Shown: positions 9,336 to 17,388, counted from the first letter of the stretch. The stretch is 64,000 nt of DNA from Chryseobacterium shigense (GCF_900156575.1 NZ_FTNY01000003.1:372001-436000); one strand, 5' to 3'. Notes: a model not told the origin generated them from the letters alone. Program-made: numbers and translations.

Positions 9336-9635
9336 ATGAAATTCTGGAGTATTATTGTATTGACTTTCTTTCTCAACTTCACAGCACTGCCTGGCATTGC
9401 TGCGGTTGCTGGTTGGGATCTGGTAAGGACCAATGTCATACTCAATGAAGAGGAGCCTCATTCTCACCCGTCATCTTTTATTGTTTACGAAAAGACCCTT
9501 CCGAAACCTTTAGACGTATTCGATTACGTGAAGTTTTCTGAACCTGATCTGCAGGGCGTGTCTTTTGAGCTGATAGATGATTCTTTTCATTTATCTCCCC
9601 TACTCACCATATTTTCTCCGCCTCCGGAAGCTTAA
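9336..9635 (+). CDS. Small exported protein of unknown function between carbonic anhydrase and SulP
   Basis: A 99-residue product with a hydrophobic N-terminus (M-K-F-W-S-I-I-V-L-T-F-F-L, ending near P-G-I-A-A), so export or an N-terminal anchor is likely. The mature part is acidic and His/Pro-rich at its start (N-E-E-E-P-H-S-H-P), with a proline-rich end (I-F-S-P-P-P-E-A). No cysteine is present, so it is not a lipoprotein. No family was recognised. The 21-base gap to the carbonic anhydrase suggests co-transcription and a role linked to the unit. The E-E-E-x-H-x-H cluster might bind metal, but this is speculation. Confidence 0.65.
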   Translation: MKFWSIIVLTFFLNFTALPGIAAVAGWDLVRTNVILNEEEPHSHPSSFIVYEKTLPKPLDVFDYVKFSEPDLQGVSFELIDDSFHLSPLLTIFSPPPEA

Positions 9636-9725
9636 TTTTTAAGTATAGTTAGATTTTTTTAATAGTATTCATATCAACAACTGATATCGGGTACGTGTGC
9701 TTCAAATTTAAATTTCCAATCTTTT

Positions 9726-9760
9726 ATAACTGACTATCTCATGATAGATCAGCCGGTTAT
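9726..9760 (+). promoter_or_regulatory. Imperfect hairpin in the leader of the SulP gene
   Basis: CTGACTATC (9730-9738) pairs with GATAG-A-TCAG (9743-9752, one bulged A) around a four-base TCAT loop. An outer ATAAC/GTTAT pair extends it to 9726-9760. It lies 17 bases before the SulP ATG and has no T tract, so it is not a terminator. An RNA-level control element or mRNA stabiliser is possible. Confidence 0.4.
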
Positions 9761-9777
9761 AGTATTTTCAAAACATT

Positions 9778-11370
9778 ATGAAAAAAACATCATTCATAGG
9801 AGGAATCAAGGAGAATTTCCCTTCAGGACTCGTTGTATTCTTAGTAGCGCTTCCGTTATGTCTGGGAATCGCTTTAGCATCCGGGGCACCACCCTTGTCA
9901 GGCGTAATCTCCGGTATTGTAGGAGGATTAGTCGTTGGGTTTCTCAGCAATTCAAATATATCCGTTTCAGGTCCGGCTGCAGGGCTTACCGCCATTGTTT
10001 TAACAGCCATTACAGATCTTGGAGCTTTCGAGCTTTTCCTTTGTGCAGGAATCATTGCAGGACTTATCCAGTTAATTCTAGGATTTATAAGAGCAGGAAG
10101 TATATCCAATTATTTCCCGAACAATGTCATTGAGGGAATGCTTGCTGCTATCGGTATCATTATTATTTTAAAACAGATACCTCATGCGATGGGATTCGAT
10201 AAGGATTACGAAGGGCATGAATCTATATTTGACAACGGTCTTAATTTTGGATATTTTACAGAATTATTAGGAGCGATCCATACAGGAGCCATTGTGGTCA
10301 CACTGGTTTCGGTGGGTATTCTTATTGCATGGGATAGAATTCCGGTTTTAAAAAGAATGAAAATGCTTCCTGGAGCACTGGTAGCTGTAGTGGCAGGAAT
10401 ACTCCTTAATGAATTATTCAAACTATCCGGAAGTTCATTGGCAATCGGCACACAGCATTTGGTTTCACTACCTGTTCCCAAGTCATTGGATGACTTCAAA
10501 AATCTTGTTACGATGCCTGATTTTGGAGGATTTACCAATCCTAAGGTATGGATAGTAGGAGCAACGATTGCCATTGTAGCTTCTATTGAAACTCTTCTTT
10601 GTATCGAAGCTTCAGACAGACTTGACAAGCAGAGAAGAATTACAGATACCAACCTTGAACTTAAAGCACAGGGAATCGGAAACCTGATCAGTTCATTTAT
10701 CGGAGGACTGCCTATGACTTCAGTAGTAGTGAGAAGTTCTGCGAATGCGAACGCTGGGGCCACCTCAAAATCGTCTGCCATGATCCATGGTTTACTTTTA
10801 CTGGTATGTGTCCTTACGATTCCTTTTATACTGAACCTCATACCACTTGCCACGCTTGCTGCGGTACTGATCCTGGTGGGATATAAACTGGCAAAACCTG
10901 CCACATTTAAACATTTCTGGCATTTGGGAAAATTCCAGTTCATCCCGTTTGTTGCGACAGTGGTAGCTGTAGTAGCAACCGATCTACTCAAAGGAGTGGG
11001 TATTGGTTTGGCTATTTCCGTGTTTTATATTCTTCAGGGAAATATGAAGCGAGCGTATTATCTGAGCAGAGAAAAACTGGATGACGCAGATGGAATCAAC
11101 ATTAAGCTTGCCGAGGAAGTTTCTTTCTTAAATAAGGCAGCGATCAAAAAGACACTAAAAAACATCAAGTCTAATTCTACCGTAACCATTGATGCGAGAG
11201 GAACTTCCTATATTGCGACAGATGTATTGGAGATGATCCAGGATTTCGCTAATATCAGGGCAAAAGAAGAAGATATCAATGTAGAACTGATAGGCTTCAA
11301 AACCTCCTATAAAGACTATGAAAGAGATGAAGATTCCCATATCCTCATCACCCACAGAAGAGCTATGTAA
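9778..11370 (+). CDS. SulP family anion transporter, probable bicarbonate transporter
   Basis: A 530-residue inner-membrane protein with about 10-12 hydrophobic helices. The N-terminal block (F-P-S-G-L-V-V-F-L-V-A-L-P-L-C-L-G-I-A) and V-S-G-P-A-A-G-L-T-A near residue 64 are SulP signatures. The last ~100 residues (T-V-T-I-D-A-R-G-T-S-Y-I-A near 465) look like a STAS-type regulatory domain. SulP proteins carry sulfate, bicarbonate or other anions. Carbonic anhydrase genes on both sides point to bicarbonate. It follows the small exported gene after a 142-base leader with a hairpin and precedes the second carbonic anhydrase by 42 bases. Sulfate transport cannot be excluded. Confidence 0.88.
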   Translation: MKKTSFIGGIKENFPSGLVVFLVALPLCLGIALASGAPPLSGVISGIVGGLVVGFLSNSNISVSGPAAGLTAIVLTAITDLGAFELFLCAGIIAGLIQLILGFIRAGSISNYFPNNVIEGMLAAIGIIIILKQIPHAMGFDKDYEGHESIFDNGLNFGYFTELLGAIHTGAIVVTLVSVGILIAWDRIPVLKRMKMLPGALVAVVAGILLNELFKLSGSSLAIGTQHLVSLPVPKSLDDFKNLVTMPDFGGFTNPKVWIVGATIAIVASIETLLCIEASDRLDKQRRITDTNLELKAQGIGNLISSFIGGLPMTSVVVRSSANANAGATSKSSAMIHGLLLLVCVLTIPFILNLIPLATLAAVLILVGYKLAKPATFKHFWHLGKFQFIPFVATVVAVVATDLLKGVGIGLAISVFYILQGNMKRAYYLSREKLDDADGINIKLAEEVSFLNKAAIKKTLKNIKSNSTVTIDARGTSYIATDVLEMIQDFANIRAKEEDINVELIGFKTSYKDYERDEDSHILITHRRAM

Positions 11371-11412
11371 GCTCATTATCATCATTTTAATTTAAAAGAA
11401 TAAATCAATCAT

Positions 11413-12048
11413 ATGAAAGCACATACACACGAAACTCAATCTACCATCACTCCTGAAAAAGCATTAACTTTTTTAAAAGACGGAAACCAAAGATTTGTCA
11501 ATAATCTAAAGGCTAACAGAGATCTTTTAGAACAGGTCAATGCAACACGTGAAGGTCAATGGCCTTTTGCCGTTGTTTTAAGCTGTATAGACAGTCGTAC
11601 TTCTGCAGAACTTATCTTCGATCAGGGATTAGGAGATGTTTTCAGTATCAGAATTGCTGGTAATTTTGTAAATCAAGATATTTTAGGTTCAATGGAATTT
11701 GGCTGTAACGTTGCCGGTTCCAAACTGGTGGTTGTTTTAGGACACACTAAATGCGGTGCATTGAAAGGCGGCCTGGACGCAGCACAAATCCAGGGAATGG
11801 GGATGGATAATCTAAACCATCTGATTAATCACTTTGACCCGATTATCAATGAAATCATTGAAGAAGGTGAAGAACGTTCATCAAAAAATGATGCGCTTTT
11901 GGAAAGATTGAATCAGCAAAACGTAAAAAGTGCAATTGAAGATATCCGTACCCAAAGTTCAACGCTAAAAAAGCTTGAAGACGAAGGTAAGATTAAAATA
12001 GTTGGAGCGAATTACAATGTGGAAACCGGAGTTGTTACCTGGTTATAA
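11413..12048 (+). CDS. Beta-carbonic anhydrase (second, divergent copy)
   Basis: A 211-residue beta-class carbonic anhydrase. The zinc site is C58 (S-C-I-D-S-R), D60/R62 dyad, H111 and C114 (G-H-T-K-C-G-A). It differs strongly from the copy at 8646: it has a longer N-terminal helix region with K-D-G-N-Q-R-F and H-T-K-C in place of H-Y-N-C, so it belongs to another subgroup and is not a recent duplicate. No signal peptide was noted, so both copies appear cytoplasmic. It is the last gene of the SulP unit and is followed by a clear terminator. Confidence 0.94.
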   Translation: MKAHTHETQSTITPEKALTFLKDGNQRFVNNLKANRDLLEQVNATREGQWPFAVVLSCIDSRTSAELIFDQGLGDVFSIRIAGNFVNQDILGSMEFGCNVAGSKLVVVLGHTKCGALKGGLDAAQIQGMGMDNLNHLINHFDPIINEIIEEGEERSSKNDALLERLNQQNVKSAIEDIRTQSSTLKKLEDEGKIKIVGANYNVETGVVTWL

Positions 12049-12135
12049 GACATAAAAATTTGCCCGCTTTTATTACAACTACATAAAAAATCAAGTTATA
12101 GTTAGATTGGAAATTGATTTTTGAAGTATACAGCA

Positions 12136-12170
12136 AAGACCATCGAGATATCGGTGGTCTTCGTTTTTTT
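12136..12170 (+). terminator. Terminator of the carbonic anhydrase-SulP unit
   Basis: A 10-bp stem (AAGACCATCG / CGGTGGTCTT, one G-T wobble) around AGATAT is followed by CGTTTTTTT. On the minus strand no T tract follows, so it serves the plus-strand unit only. Confidence 0.85.
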
Positions 12171-12269
12171 AGATGAAAATATAAGCTTCCTGATTAGGTT
12201 TAAAAAAGGTAACGGAAACTGATTCAGACCTGCAATCAATACCAGACCGGAGGCTATTTTATCCTTAAA

Positions 12270-12833
12270 TTACTTCCCGTTAAATGCAGACATCGTATTG
12301 CCAATTCCTGCAAAAACAAAAGAAAGGCTTGCTTTGGAAAATTTCTCAATTCGCTCTCCCAGCTTTTCAGTTTCTTCCGCATTCCATGTTCCCAGTACAT
12401 AATCTACCTGACGTCCTTCTGAGAAATCCGCAGAGATTCCAAAACGAAGTCTAGCATAGTTCTGGGTCTTCAGCATTTCATTGATACTTTTCAGTCCGTT
12501 GTGACCGGCATCTGAACCTTTCATTTTCATTCTCAGGGTTCCAAATGGAAGGGCAAGGTCATCTGTGATGATCAGGATATTTTCCAGTGGAATATTCTCT
12601 TTCTGCATCCAGAACTTAACCGCACTTCCGGAAAGGTTCATATAGGTATCCGGTTTCAGGACAAAAACTTTTCTTCCTTTGTATTTTCCTTCTGCCATCC
12701 AGCCGAAATTGGTCGTATTAAATGAAGCTTCCAATGTTTCCGCTATTTTATCAGCTACTTTAAATCCTATATTATGACGTGTATTTTCATATTCAGGGCC
12801 TTTGTTTCCAAGACCTACAATTAAATATTTCAT
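12270..12833 (-). CDS. pth: Peptidyl-tRNA hydrolase
   Basis: A 187-residue protein that frees tRNA from prematurely released peptidyl-tRNA in the cytoplasm, an essential housekeeping step. The N-terminal block is L-I-V-G-L-G-N-K-G-P-E-Y, then T-R-H-N-I-G-F with the catalytic histidine. The K-P-x-T-Y-M-N-L-S-G block, D-D-L-A-L-P-F-G and G-x-x-A-G-H-N-G-L-K-S-I complete the family signature. Length is normal. It is separated from the upstream lipoprotein gene by that gene's terminator and has its own promoter. Confidence 0.96.
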   Translation of the reverse strand: MKYLIVGLGNKGPEYENTRHNIGFKVADKIAETLEASFNTTNFGWMAEGKYKGRKVFVLKPDTYMNLSGSAVKFWMQKENIPLENILIITDDLALPFGTLRMKMKGSDAGHNGLKSINEMLKTQNYARLRFGISADFSEGRQVDYVLGTWNAEETEKLGERIEKFSKASLSFVFAGIGNTMSAFNGK

Positions 12834-12847
12834 TCAGAAATTTTTTG

Positions 12848-12879
12848 CAAAATTAAGAGATAAAAATAAAAAAGCCCAA
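12848..12879 (-). promoter_or_regulatory. Promoter of pth
   Basis: On the minus strand TAATTTTG (12855-12848) matches the -7 consensus TAnnTTTG, with TTG at 12879-12877 as a -33 candidate and a rather long 21-base spacer. The -33 element falls inside the hairpin of the upstream terminator. Confidence 0.5.
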
Positions 12880-12897
12880 TCTTTGTAAGATTGGGCC
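12866..12897 (-). terminator. Terminator of the lipoprotein gene upstream of pth
   Basis: GCCCAATCTT and AAGATTGGGC form a perfect 10-bp stem with a three-base loop (12874-12896). On the minus strand a T run follows. It lies about 22 bases after the stop of the gene ending at 12919. Confidence 0.9.
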
Positions 12898-12918
12898 TGT
12901 ATATTTTAAAGATTCTTT

Positions 12919-13851
12919 TTAGAAAGGCTTATAAATGTAGTTAACACCGAATCCTTTCGTCATATACGTCTGAGGATCGTAGTTATAATTTGTTGTTCTG
13001 CTTACAGGAGATGGAATAGGTGGGATAAGATCTGTTACAGACAATTTTTTAGGATTATTCGGAGATAGCAGGTGACTTTCTCTATCATTAATCTCGGTAG
13101 ATAGAAGTCTTGAAATTTTATATACTCCCGGAAGTAATGTAAACGGACTTATCTGAGTGTCGTAATTTGTAAAATCATATGCCAATCTCGTGGTAGGTCT
13201 TCCAAATGCCCCACCAGCCATAGGTCCGTAATTTCTCACGACTCTGGATACGTTGTCCCCTAAATAAGTATATCCTGTTTTGGAATAACTGATAAACGCA
13301 AACGGTGTTCCAGAAACATCCGGACCGTTTTTCATAATGATAGAATCCAGCTTAGCCGTAGAGCCGTTATATTTCAGGTTATAAAGCGCCTTTGTTTTTC
13401 TTAAAAGTGTCTGAGGTCCAGGATTCGTTGCAGGGGGAACAGGGGCAGGTCTTCTGAAGACCGAACGGTTTTCAGAAATGGTTTCCAACCTGTCGTTTGG
13501 ACCATAGGTAAATAACTGGCTGTAAGAAACACTGTCTTTATCCAGTTTTCCATTTCCGTCAAGGTCTAAAAATCCACGGAAGGTAATTTGACTTACTTTG
13601 TTACCGCTGTAAGCAATATCCGTGATTGAAGCACTATCTGTGATTACTTTTGTCACCAAAAGCCCACTGTAGTGATATTCTGCCAATGTATCTTTATCTG
13701 TGATTTCTCTGTATAATGCTCTTGGACCGTTTAATCCTCCTGTACCATTAAGATCCAATAAAGGATCCCCGTTTTCGTCTAACATATCCTTGCAGGAATG
13801 TATTGAAGAAAACCCTGCTATTAATAAAATAAAGTAGAAAATTTGTTTCAT
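12919..13851 (-). CDS. Lipoprotein of unknown function (paralog of the next gene)
   Basis: 310 residues. The signal peptide ends in S-I-H-S-C-K-D, a lipobox with the cysteine at position 20. The acidic K-D after Cys is compatible with surface-exported lipoproteins of Bacteroidota, though this is inferred. The body is beta-rich, repeating short Y-x-Y/T-Y strands with Asp turns, and carries D-L-D-G-N-G-K-L-D-K-D, which resembles a calcium-binding loop. The C-terminus shares S-P-N-N-P, a Pro/Ser stretch and a final Y-(N/V)-Y-D block with the lipoprotein at 13950, so the two are tandem paralogs. Function not recognised. Confidence 0.75.
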   Translation of the reverse strand: MKQIFYFILLIAGFSSIHSCKDMLDENGDPLLDLNGTGGLNGPRALYREITDKDTLAEYHYSGLLVTKVITDSASITDIAYSGNKVSQITFRGFLDLDGNGKLDKDSVSYSQLFTYGPNDRLETISENRSVFRRPAPVPPATNPGPQTLLRKTKALYNLKYNGSTAKLDSIIMKNGPDVSGTPFAFISYSKTGYTYLGDNVSRVVRNYGPMAGGAFGRPTTRLAYDFTNYDTQISPFTLLPGVYKISRLLSTEINDRESHLLSPNNPKKLSVTDLIPPIPSPVSRTTNYNYDPQTYMTKGFGVNYIYKPF

Positions 13852-13876
13852 TTCCAGGTAATTGTTTATTTTTTGA

Positions 13877-13884
13877 CAAATATA
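13877..13884 (-). promoter_or_regulatory. -7 element upstream of the lipoprotein gene at 12919
   Basis: TATATTTG on the minus strand, 25 bases before the ATG. It matches TAnnTTTG. The nearest TTG upstream is only 13 bases away, shorter than usual, so the -33 element is uncertain. Confidence 0.4.
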
Positions 13885-13949
13885 ACTTTTTTTTGAACAA
13901 AAGTTATGTTTTTATTTATATTCTAGTAAAACCGATAATCAATTGAGGC

Positions 13950-14825
13950 TTATAAAGTTCTGTATGCATATTTAAGCACCTGATCCTTATCGGAAACCGG
14001 AAAGTTATATGCATCATACACATAAGTCATCGGTGTATTCACTCCAGATGCAGGACTTGGAGGCATTACAAATACAGACGTAGGATTATTGGGAGATATT
14101 CTGTAGAAATTTTCAGGACGGATTAAGCTCCAGGCTGTGAAAAATGTTTTCGGAAGCGTAGAGAACGGGTTAACCTTAGAATCATAATTCTGAAAGCTGT
14201 AAACAGTCAACTTAGCTGTAGTCATATTAGGAGCACCTGTTCCCGTAAGATTACCACGAGTACATTCCGCTTTAAAAATATTATCTCCATTATAGGTAAA
14301 AGTACTTTCAGTAAATAAGCTGTATGCCGTATTTCCGGATACTTTTCTTTTTTCGAGAATTTTGACAAGCTTTTTACCCGTTCCGTCATAAGTAAATGTA
14401 TAATCACTTACAAACGAATCTATGGCAGCAGCCGCTGTAGCAGTACAAGTGGCACTGTACACATTTCCTTTGCTGTCTTCACTTACGCTGAAATCATAAG
14501 CCATACTGCCTGTTAAACTTCCAACAAATTTTATTTTTCCAATTTTATTATTAATGTACGTCGCCGTACCTGTATAATAATTATTGGTCACCCCGTCTCT
14601 CAACATTCCTTTCTGAAAAACAGTTCCATTGACTGTATATTCTTCCTGGACATTATTATTTAATGTAATTTTTTCCAGAACTCTGGCTGGAGGAGTGGTT
14701 GTATTCCCGTTATTTCCGCCATTATTGGCGCTTGGTTCAAATTGATCTGATGAAGAATTGTCACATGAAACCAGAAGTCCGAAAAACACTCCGGCAATGA
14801 CTTTAAAAAGATAGTTTTTTCCCAT
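13950..14825 (-). CDS. Lipoprotein of unknown function (paralog of the previous gene)
   Basis: 291 residues. The signal peptide ends in L-L-V-S-C-D-N with the lipidated cysteine at position 21, followed by an Asn/Gly/Thr-rich linker (about residues 30-47) that would lift the domain off the membrane. The body has repeated beta strands (T-F-T-Y-D-G-T-G-K, T-F-T-Y-N-G-D-N) reminiscent of YD-repeat-like sheets. The end carries I-S-P-N-N-P and Y-V-Y-D-A-Y, shared with the lipoprotein at 12919. The ~98-base gap between the two has its own -7-like site, so they may be separately transcribed. Function not recognised. Confidence 0.75.
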   Translation of the reverse strand: MGKNYLFKVIAGVFFGLLVSCDNSSSDQFEPSANNGGNNGNTTTPPARVLEKITLNNNVQEEYTVNGTVFQKGMLRDGVTNNYYTGTATYINNKIGKIKFVGSLTGSMAYDFSVSEDSKGNVYSATCTATAAAAIDSFVSDYTFTYDGTGKKLVKILEKRKVSGNTAYSLFTESTFTYNGDNIFKAECTRGNLTGTGAPNMTTAKLTVYSFQNYDSKVNPFSTLPKTFFTAWSLIRPENFYRISPNNPTSVFVMPPSPASGVNTPMTYVYDAYNFPVSDKDQVLKYAYRTL

Positions 14826-14848
14826 GAAAAAATATTTTAGTGAGTTTA

Positions 14849-14856
14849 CAAATATA
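14849..14856 (-). promoter_or_regulatory. -7 element upstream of the lipoprotein gene at 13950
   Basis: TATATTTG on the minus strand, 23 bases before the ATG, matching TAnnTTTG and placed as at the paralogous gene. No good -33 TTG was found at standard spacing. Confidence 0.4.
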
Positions 14857-14920
14857 ATTTATTTTTTTGACGAAAACATTCACTTATTCAACAAATCCAC
14901 AACAATGTTTACCTTTTCAT

Positions 14921-14953
14921 AAAAAAAACCTAAAAACATAATGCTTTTAGGTT
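14921..14953 (-). terminator. Terminator of the three-gene secreted-paralog operon
   Basis: AACCTAAAA (14927-14935) pairs perfectly with TTTTAGGTT (14945-14953). Read on the minus strand the stem is followed by a run of about eight T. It lies 25 bases past the last gene's stop. Confidence 0.85.
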
Positions 14954-14977
14954 GATAATGATCATCTATTGCTAAAT

Positions 14978-15721
14978 TTAATAAGGCTGAAGTACCGATG
15001 TCGTCAAAACAGACTGGGACATCTGATTATTCAGAAAGTTGACATTGACCGCTGTTCCTATTCCTAAAGTCCCTGAATTCAGGTTTCTTTTTGTGCAGGC
15101 TACAGAGACATTATAATTATTTTTAGGGTTAAGATTTGTAAGGGTTGCATTCAGATTAAAGATTTTATAACTTCCTTCCGAACCTATTAAAACATCCGTT
15201 CTCACCGCTCTAAGGCTGTTATCTACAAAAATCCCGCAGGCAAAACCTGAAGAAGCATTCGTATTTCCTGTTTTCTGGGCTGTAGTCTGAAAAGTAAACA
15301 CCACTTTATTGACAGCATTGGTAATAGAAAAAGTATCCACTGTTCCAGGAAGAACGGTCCAGGTATTGTTAATGGCTGTTCCTTCCGTATAGGGAGTTGT
15401 AGCCCCGTTAGGAGAGGAAAAAGTGGCTCCTGTTTGGTCCGCAACTGTATTCAGTGAAAACACAGACATACTCCCTTGTCCATCAGCAATTTTTATACTC
15501 TTCCAGTCATTGGCATTCATTTCCGAATTGTTATGAAGAATAGTTCCGGCTGATCCGGCTGATCCTTTCAAAAGATTCGTTCCTCCGGTCCTGATTTCTT
15601 TTCTTACATTCAAATCACCGTTTACATCCAGCATTGTACCAGGATTGGCTGTATTTACCCCCACCTGTGCATTGGCTAATACAGCAAACAGCAAAGATTT
15701 TATAATAATAATTTTTTTCAT
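14978..15721 (-). CDS. Secreted protein, third member of a tandem paralog family
   Basis: 247 residues. The signal peptide ends in A-V-L-A-N-A-Q. The mature start is Q-V-G-V-N-T-A-N-P-x-x-x-L-D-V-N-G-D, a motif common at the mature N-terminus of Bacteroidota surface proteins. Shared with the two upstream paralogs are W-K-S-(L/I), the F-A-C-G-I-F-V-D-N-S-L-R-A-V-R block, and V-S-V-A-C-T-K-R near the end. Thus two cysteines are kept in all three and could form a disulfide outside the cytoplasm. No T9SS sorting domain is seen at the C-terminus. It lies 7 bases after the preceding paralog, so it belongs to the operon. Function unknown. Confidence 0.75.
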   Translation of the reverse strand: MKKIIIIKSLLFAVLANAQVGVNTANPGTMLDVNGDLNVRKEIRTGGTNLLKGSAGSAGTILHNNSEMNANDWKSIKIADGQGSMSVFSLNTVADQTGATFSSPNGATTPYTEGTAINNTWTVLPGTVDTFSITNAVNKVVFTFQTTAQKTGNTNASSGFACGIFVDNSLRAVRTDVLIGSEGSYKIFNLNATLTNLNPKNNYNVSVACTKRNLNSGTLGIGTAVNVNFLNNQMSQSVLTTSVLQPY

Positions 15722-15728
15722 GCCTAGA

Positions 15729-16547
15729 TTAGTTTATAATTGTATTAAACACCTGAGGAACCTCATATACATCGACTTTCAGAGAAGACTGGGTAATAAA
15801 ACTGTTAATATTTGTATCTGCATTAATCCCTATAGCCAGCACAACATCGGTTCCCGTTCTGTAGGATCCTAGCCTCGAACAGCCAACGCTAACCGTGTGC
15901 GTTCCCTTAGAAAGATTAGTAACTATCCCAATCTGATTATGGGTGATAAAAGTGCTAGTTGCACTACTCGCTTTTAAGTTTCTCTGTCTGAGATTCACCA
16001 ACTTGTCATCCACAAAGATACCACAGGCATAATCGATAGAAATATCCGGTGTTCCGTTGGCAGGGAGATTAGCCTGTACTACGGTCTCAAACTGAAAATA
16101 AGTTTTACTTTCTGTACTGAAGACACTGATAGGCTGTGACAGGCCTGCAATTTTTTTAAATCCAGGAAGGCTGGAAATATCAGCACCTTTAGTAAAAGCT
16201 GTATTTTTGGCAGTAATACTTGACTGTTCTGTATTGGTAAATTTCACGCCGACTCTGTCTGAGAAAGAGTTATTGAATATCAGGTAGAATTTGTTGGGCT
16301 CATATTCAGGAATACGCAGTGACTTCCAGATTGGAGCATAACCTTCTCCCTGAGAAACTAGAATCTGGTCGTTATTCCCCTGAGAAAGACTATTGTCTGT
16401 AGCATTCAAAACAACGATTTTATTTCTCAAATTGATATCACCATTCACGTCTAGTTTTGCTTTTGGCGAATCCGTATTGATTCCTATCTGAGCAGAAAGA
16501 GACAGCCCTGTTATAAAAAATAGGATGGATATAATATTTTTCATCAA
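15729..16547 (-). CDS. Secreted protein, second member of a tandem paralog family
   Basis: 272 residues with a signal peptide (hydrophobic core, L-S-L-S-A-Q). The mature start is Q-I-G-I-N-T-D-S-P-K-A-K-L-D-V-N-G-D. It then has I-L-V-S-Q-G-E-G-Y-A-P-I-W-K-S-L near residue 63, the conserved Y-A-C-G-I-F-V-D-D-K-L block and V-S-V-G-C-S-R-L. The two cysteines align with those of its neighbours. Its ATG directly follows the stop codon of the upstream paralog with no gap, which points to translational coupling. No T9SS domain or anchor was seen. Function unknown. Confidence 0.75.
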   Translation of the reverse strand: MMKNIISILFFITGLSLSAQIGINTDSPKAKLDVNGDINLRNKIVVLNATDNSLSQGNNDQILVSQGEGYAPIWKSLRIPEYEPNKFYLIFNNSFSDRVGVKFTNTEQSSITAKNTAFTKGADISSLPGFKKIAGLSQPISVFSTESKTYFQFETVVQANLPANGTPDISIDYACGIFVDDKLVNLRQRNLKASSATSTFITHNQIGIVTNLSKGTHTVSVGCSRLGSYRTGTDVVLAIGINADTNINSFITQSSLKVDVYEVPQVFNTIIN

Positions 16548-17369
16548 TTAATTGCTTTTATAAGTTACATATTCAATAACATCGATTTTTAAAATAGATT
16601 CCAGCGTAAATGCATTGGAAACCGTATTGGTATCAGATACGTTACGTCCTATTGTAAACTGTGAATTTGTATTGGATGTATTGATTTTTCGGCAAGCTAC
16701 CTCAAGCTTCTGTGTACCAATAGGCACATTCTGCTCTGTATAGTTAAGGGTAAAAATATAATCCTGAATACCCGATTTCTCCGTATTGTTGTTTGAAACT
16801 ACCTTATCCGGACGTACCGCTACCAATTTTCCGTTTCGGAAAACACCACAGGTAAAGGTAATCGATTCTGAAACAGTGGCATCAGGAGCCTTCATTTCTA
16901 TCCCCGTCTGAAACTGGTAAGTAAGTCTGTTTTTGCCGTTTTTGATGATAAAATTATTTTGTAATCCATCAATTTTTGACCACTTTCCTTTTGAAGTATC
17001 GGTAATATCATCTCCTACATTGTTCATATAAACATTATCTGCCGAAGCAGTGCTTGAAAGTGCTGTAGTACCTGCCTGATCCGAGGAAAGGTATGAGTTG
17101 ATCAACTTGTACTGCCCTTCTTCCATAAAGGAAACATTCAATGATTTCCAGACAGGAGGCTGCCCTTCTCCCTGTGAAACCAAAACCTGGCCGTTCAATC
17201 CGGCAATTCCTGCCTGAGAAGATGTACCGCCTACTCTAAGTTCTTTTCTTAACGTGGTTTTCCCGTTGACATCGAGATTAGATTTGGGAGAAGCAGTCCC
17301 AATTCCCACTTGCGCATTCATGCAAAGCGATAAAAGCCCAGCCGCGCAACAATAGATAATTCTTTTCAT
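16548..17369 (-). CDS. Secreted protein, first member of a tandem paralog family
   Basis: 273 residues. The signal peptide ends in C-M-N-A-Q and the mature start is Q-V-G-I-G-T-A-S-P-K-S-N-L-D-V-N-G-K. It has V-L-V-S-Q-G-E-G-Q-P-P-V-W-K-S-L near residue 62, F-T-C-G-V-F-R-N-G-K-L-V-A-V-R and L-E-V-A-C-R-K-I. It heads a three-gene operon of paralogs on the minus strand. The L-D-V-N-G start is reminiscent of adhesin and tail-fibre-like proteins, but no collagen or stalk repeat follows. A surface or extracellular role is inferred. Confidence 0.75.
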   Translation of the reverse strand: MKRIIYCCAAGLLSLCMNAQVGIGTASPKSNLDVNGKTTLRKELRVGGTSSQAGIAGLNGQVLVSQGEGQPPVWKSLNVSFMEEGQYKLINSYLSSDQAGTTALSSTASADNVYMNNVGDDITDTSKGKWSKIDGLQNNFIIKNGKNRLTYQFQTGIEMKAPDATVSESITFTCGVFRNGKLVAVRPDKVVSNNNTEKSGIQDYIFTLNYTEQNVPIGTQKLEVACRKINTSNTNSQFTIGRNVSDTNTVSNAFTLESILKIDVIEYVTYKSN

Positions 17370-17380
17370 AATATGGGCGG

Positions 17381-17388
17381 CAAAGGTA
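17381..17388 (-). promoter_or_regulatory. -7 element of the secreted-paralog operon
   Basis: TACCTTTG on the minus strand, 11 bases before the ATG at 17369, matching TAnnTTTG. No -33 TTG at the usual spacing was recognised. Confidence 0.4.

Noticed and set aside
9741..10133. 130-residue plus-strand frame overlapping the start of SulP
   Set aside because: Arg/His/Cys-rich product in another frame of a transporter with clear SulP motifs; not a gene.
10206..10991. 261-residue open frame on the minus strand inside the SulP gene
   Set aside because: It is antisense to a clear membrane transporter, low in recognisable motifs, and has no promoter or conserved start. It is a shadow of the real frame.
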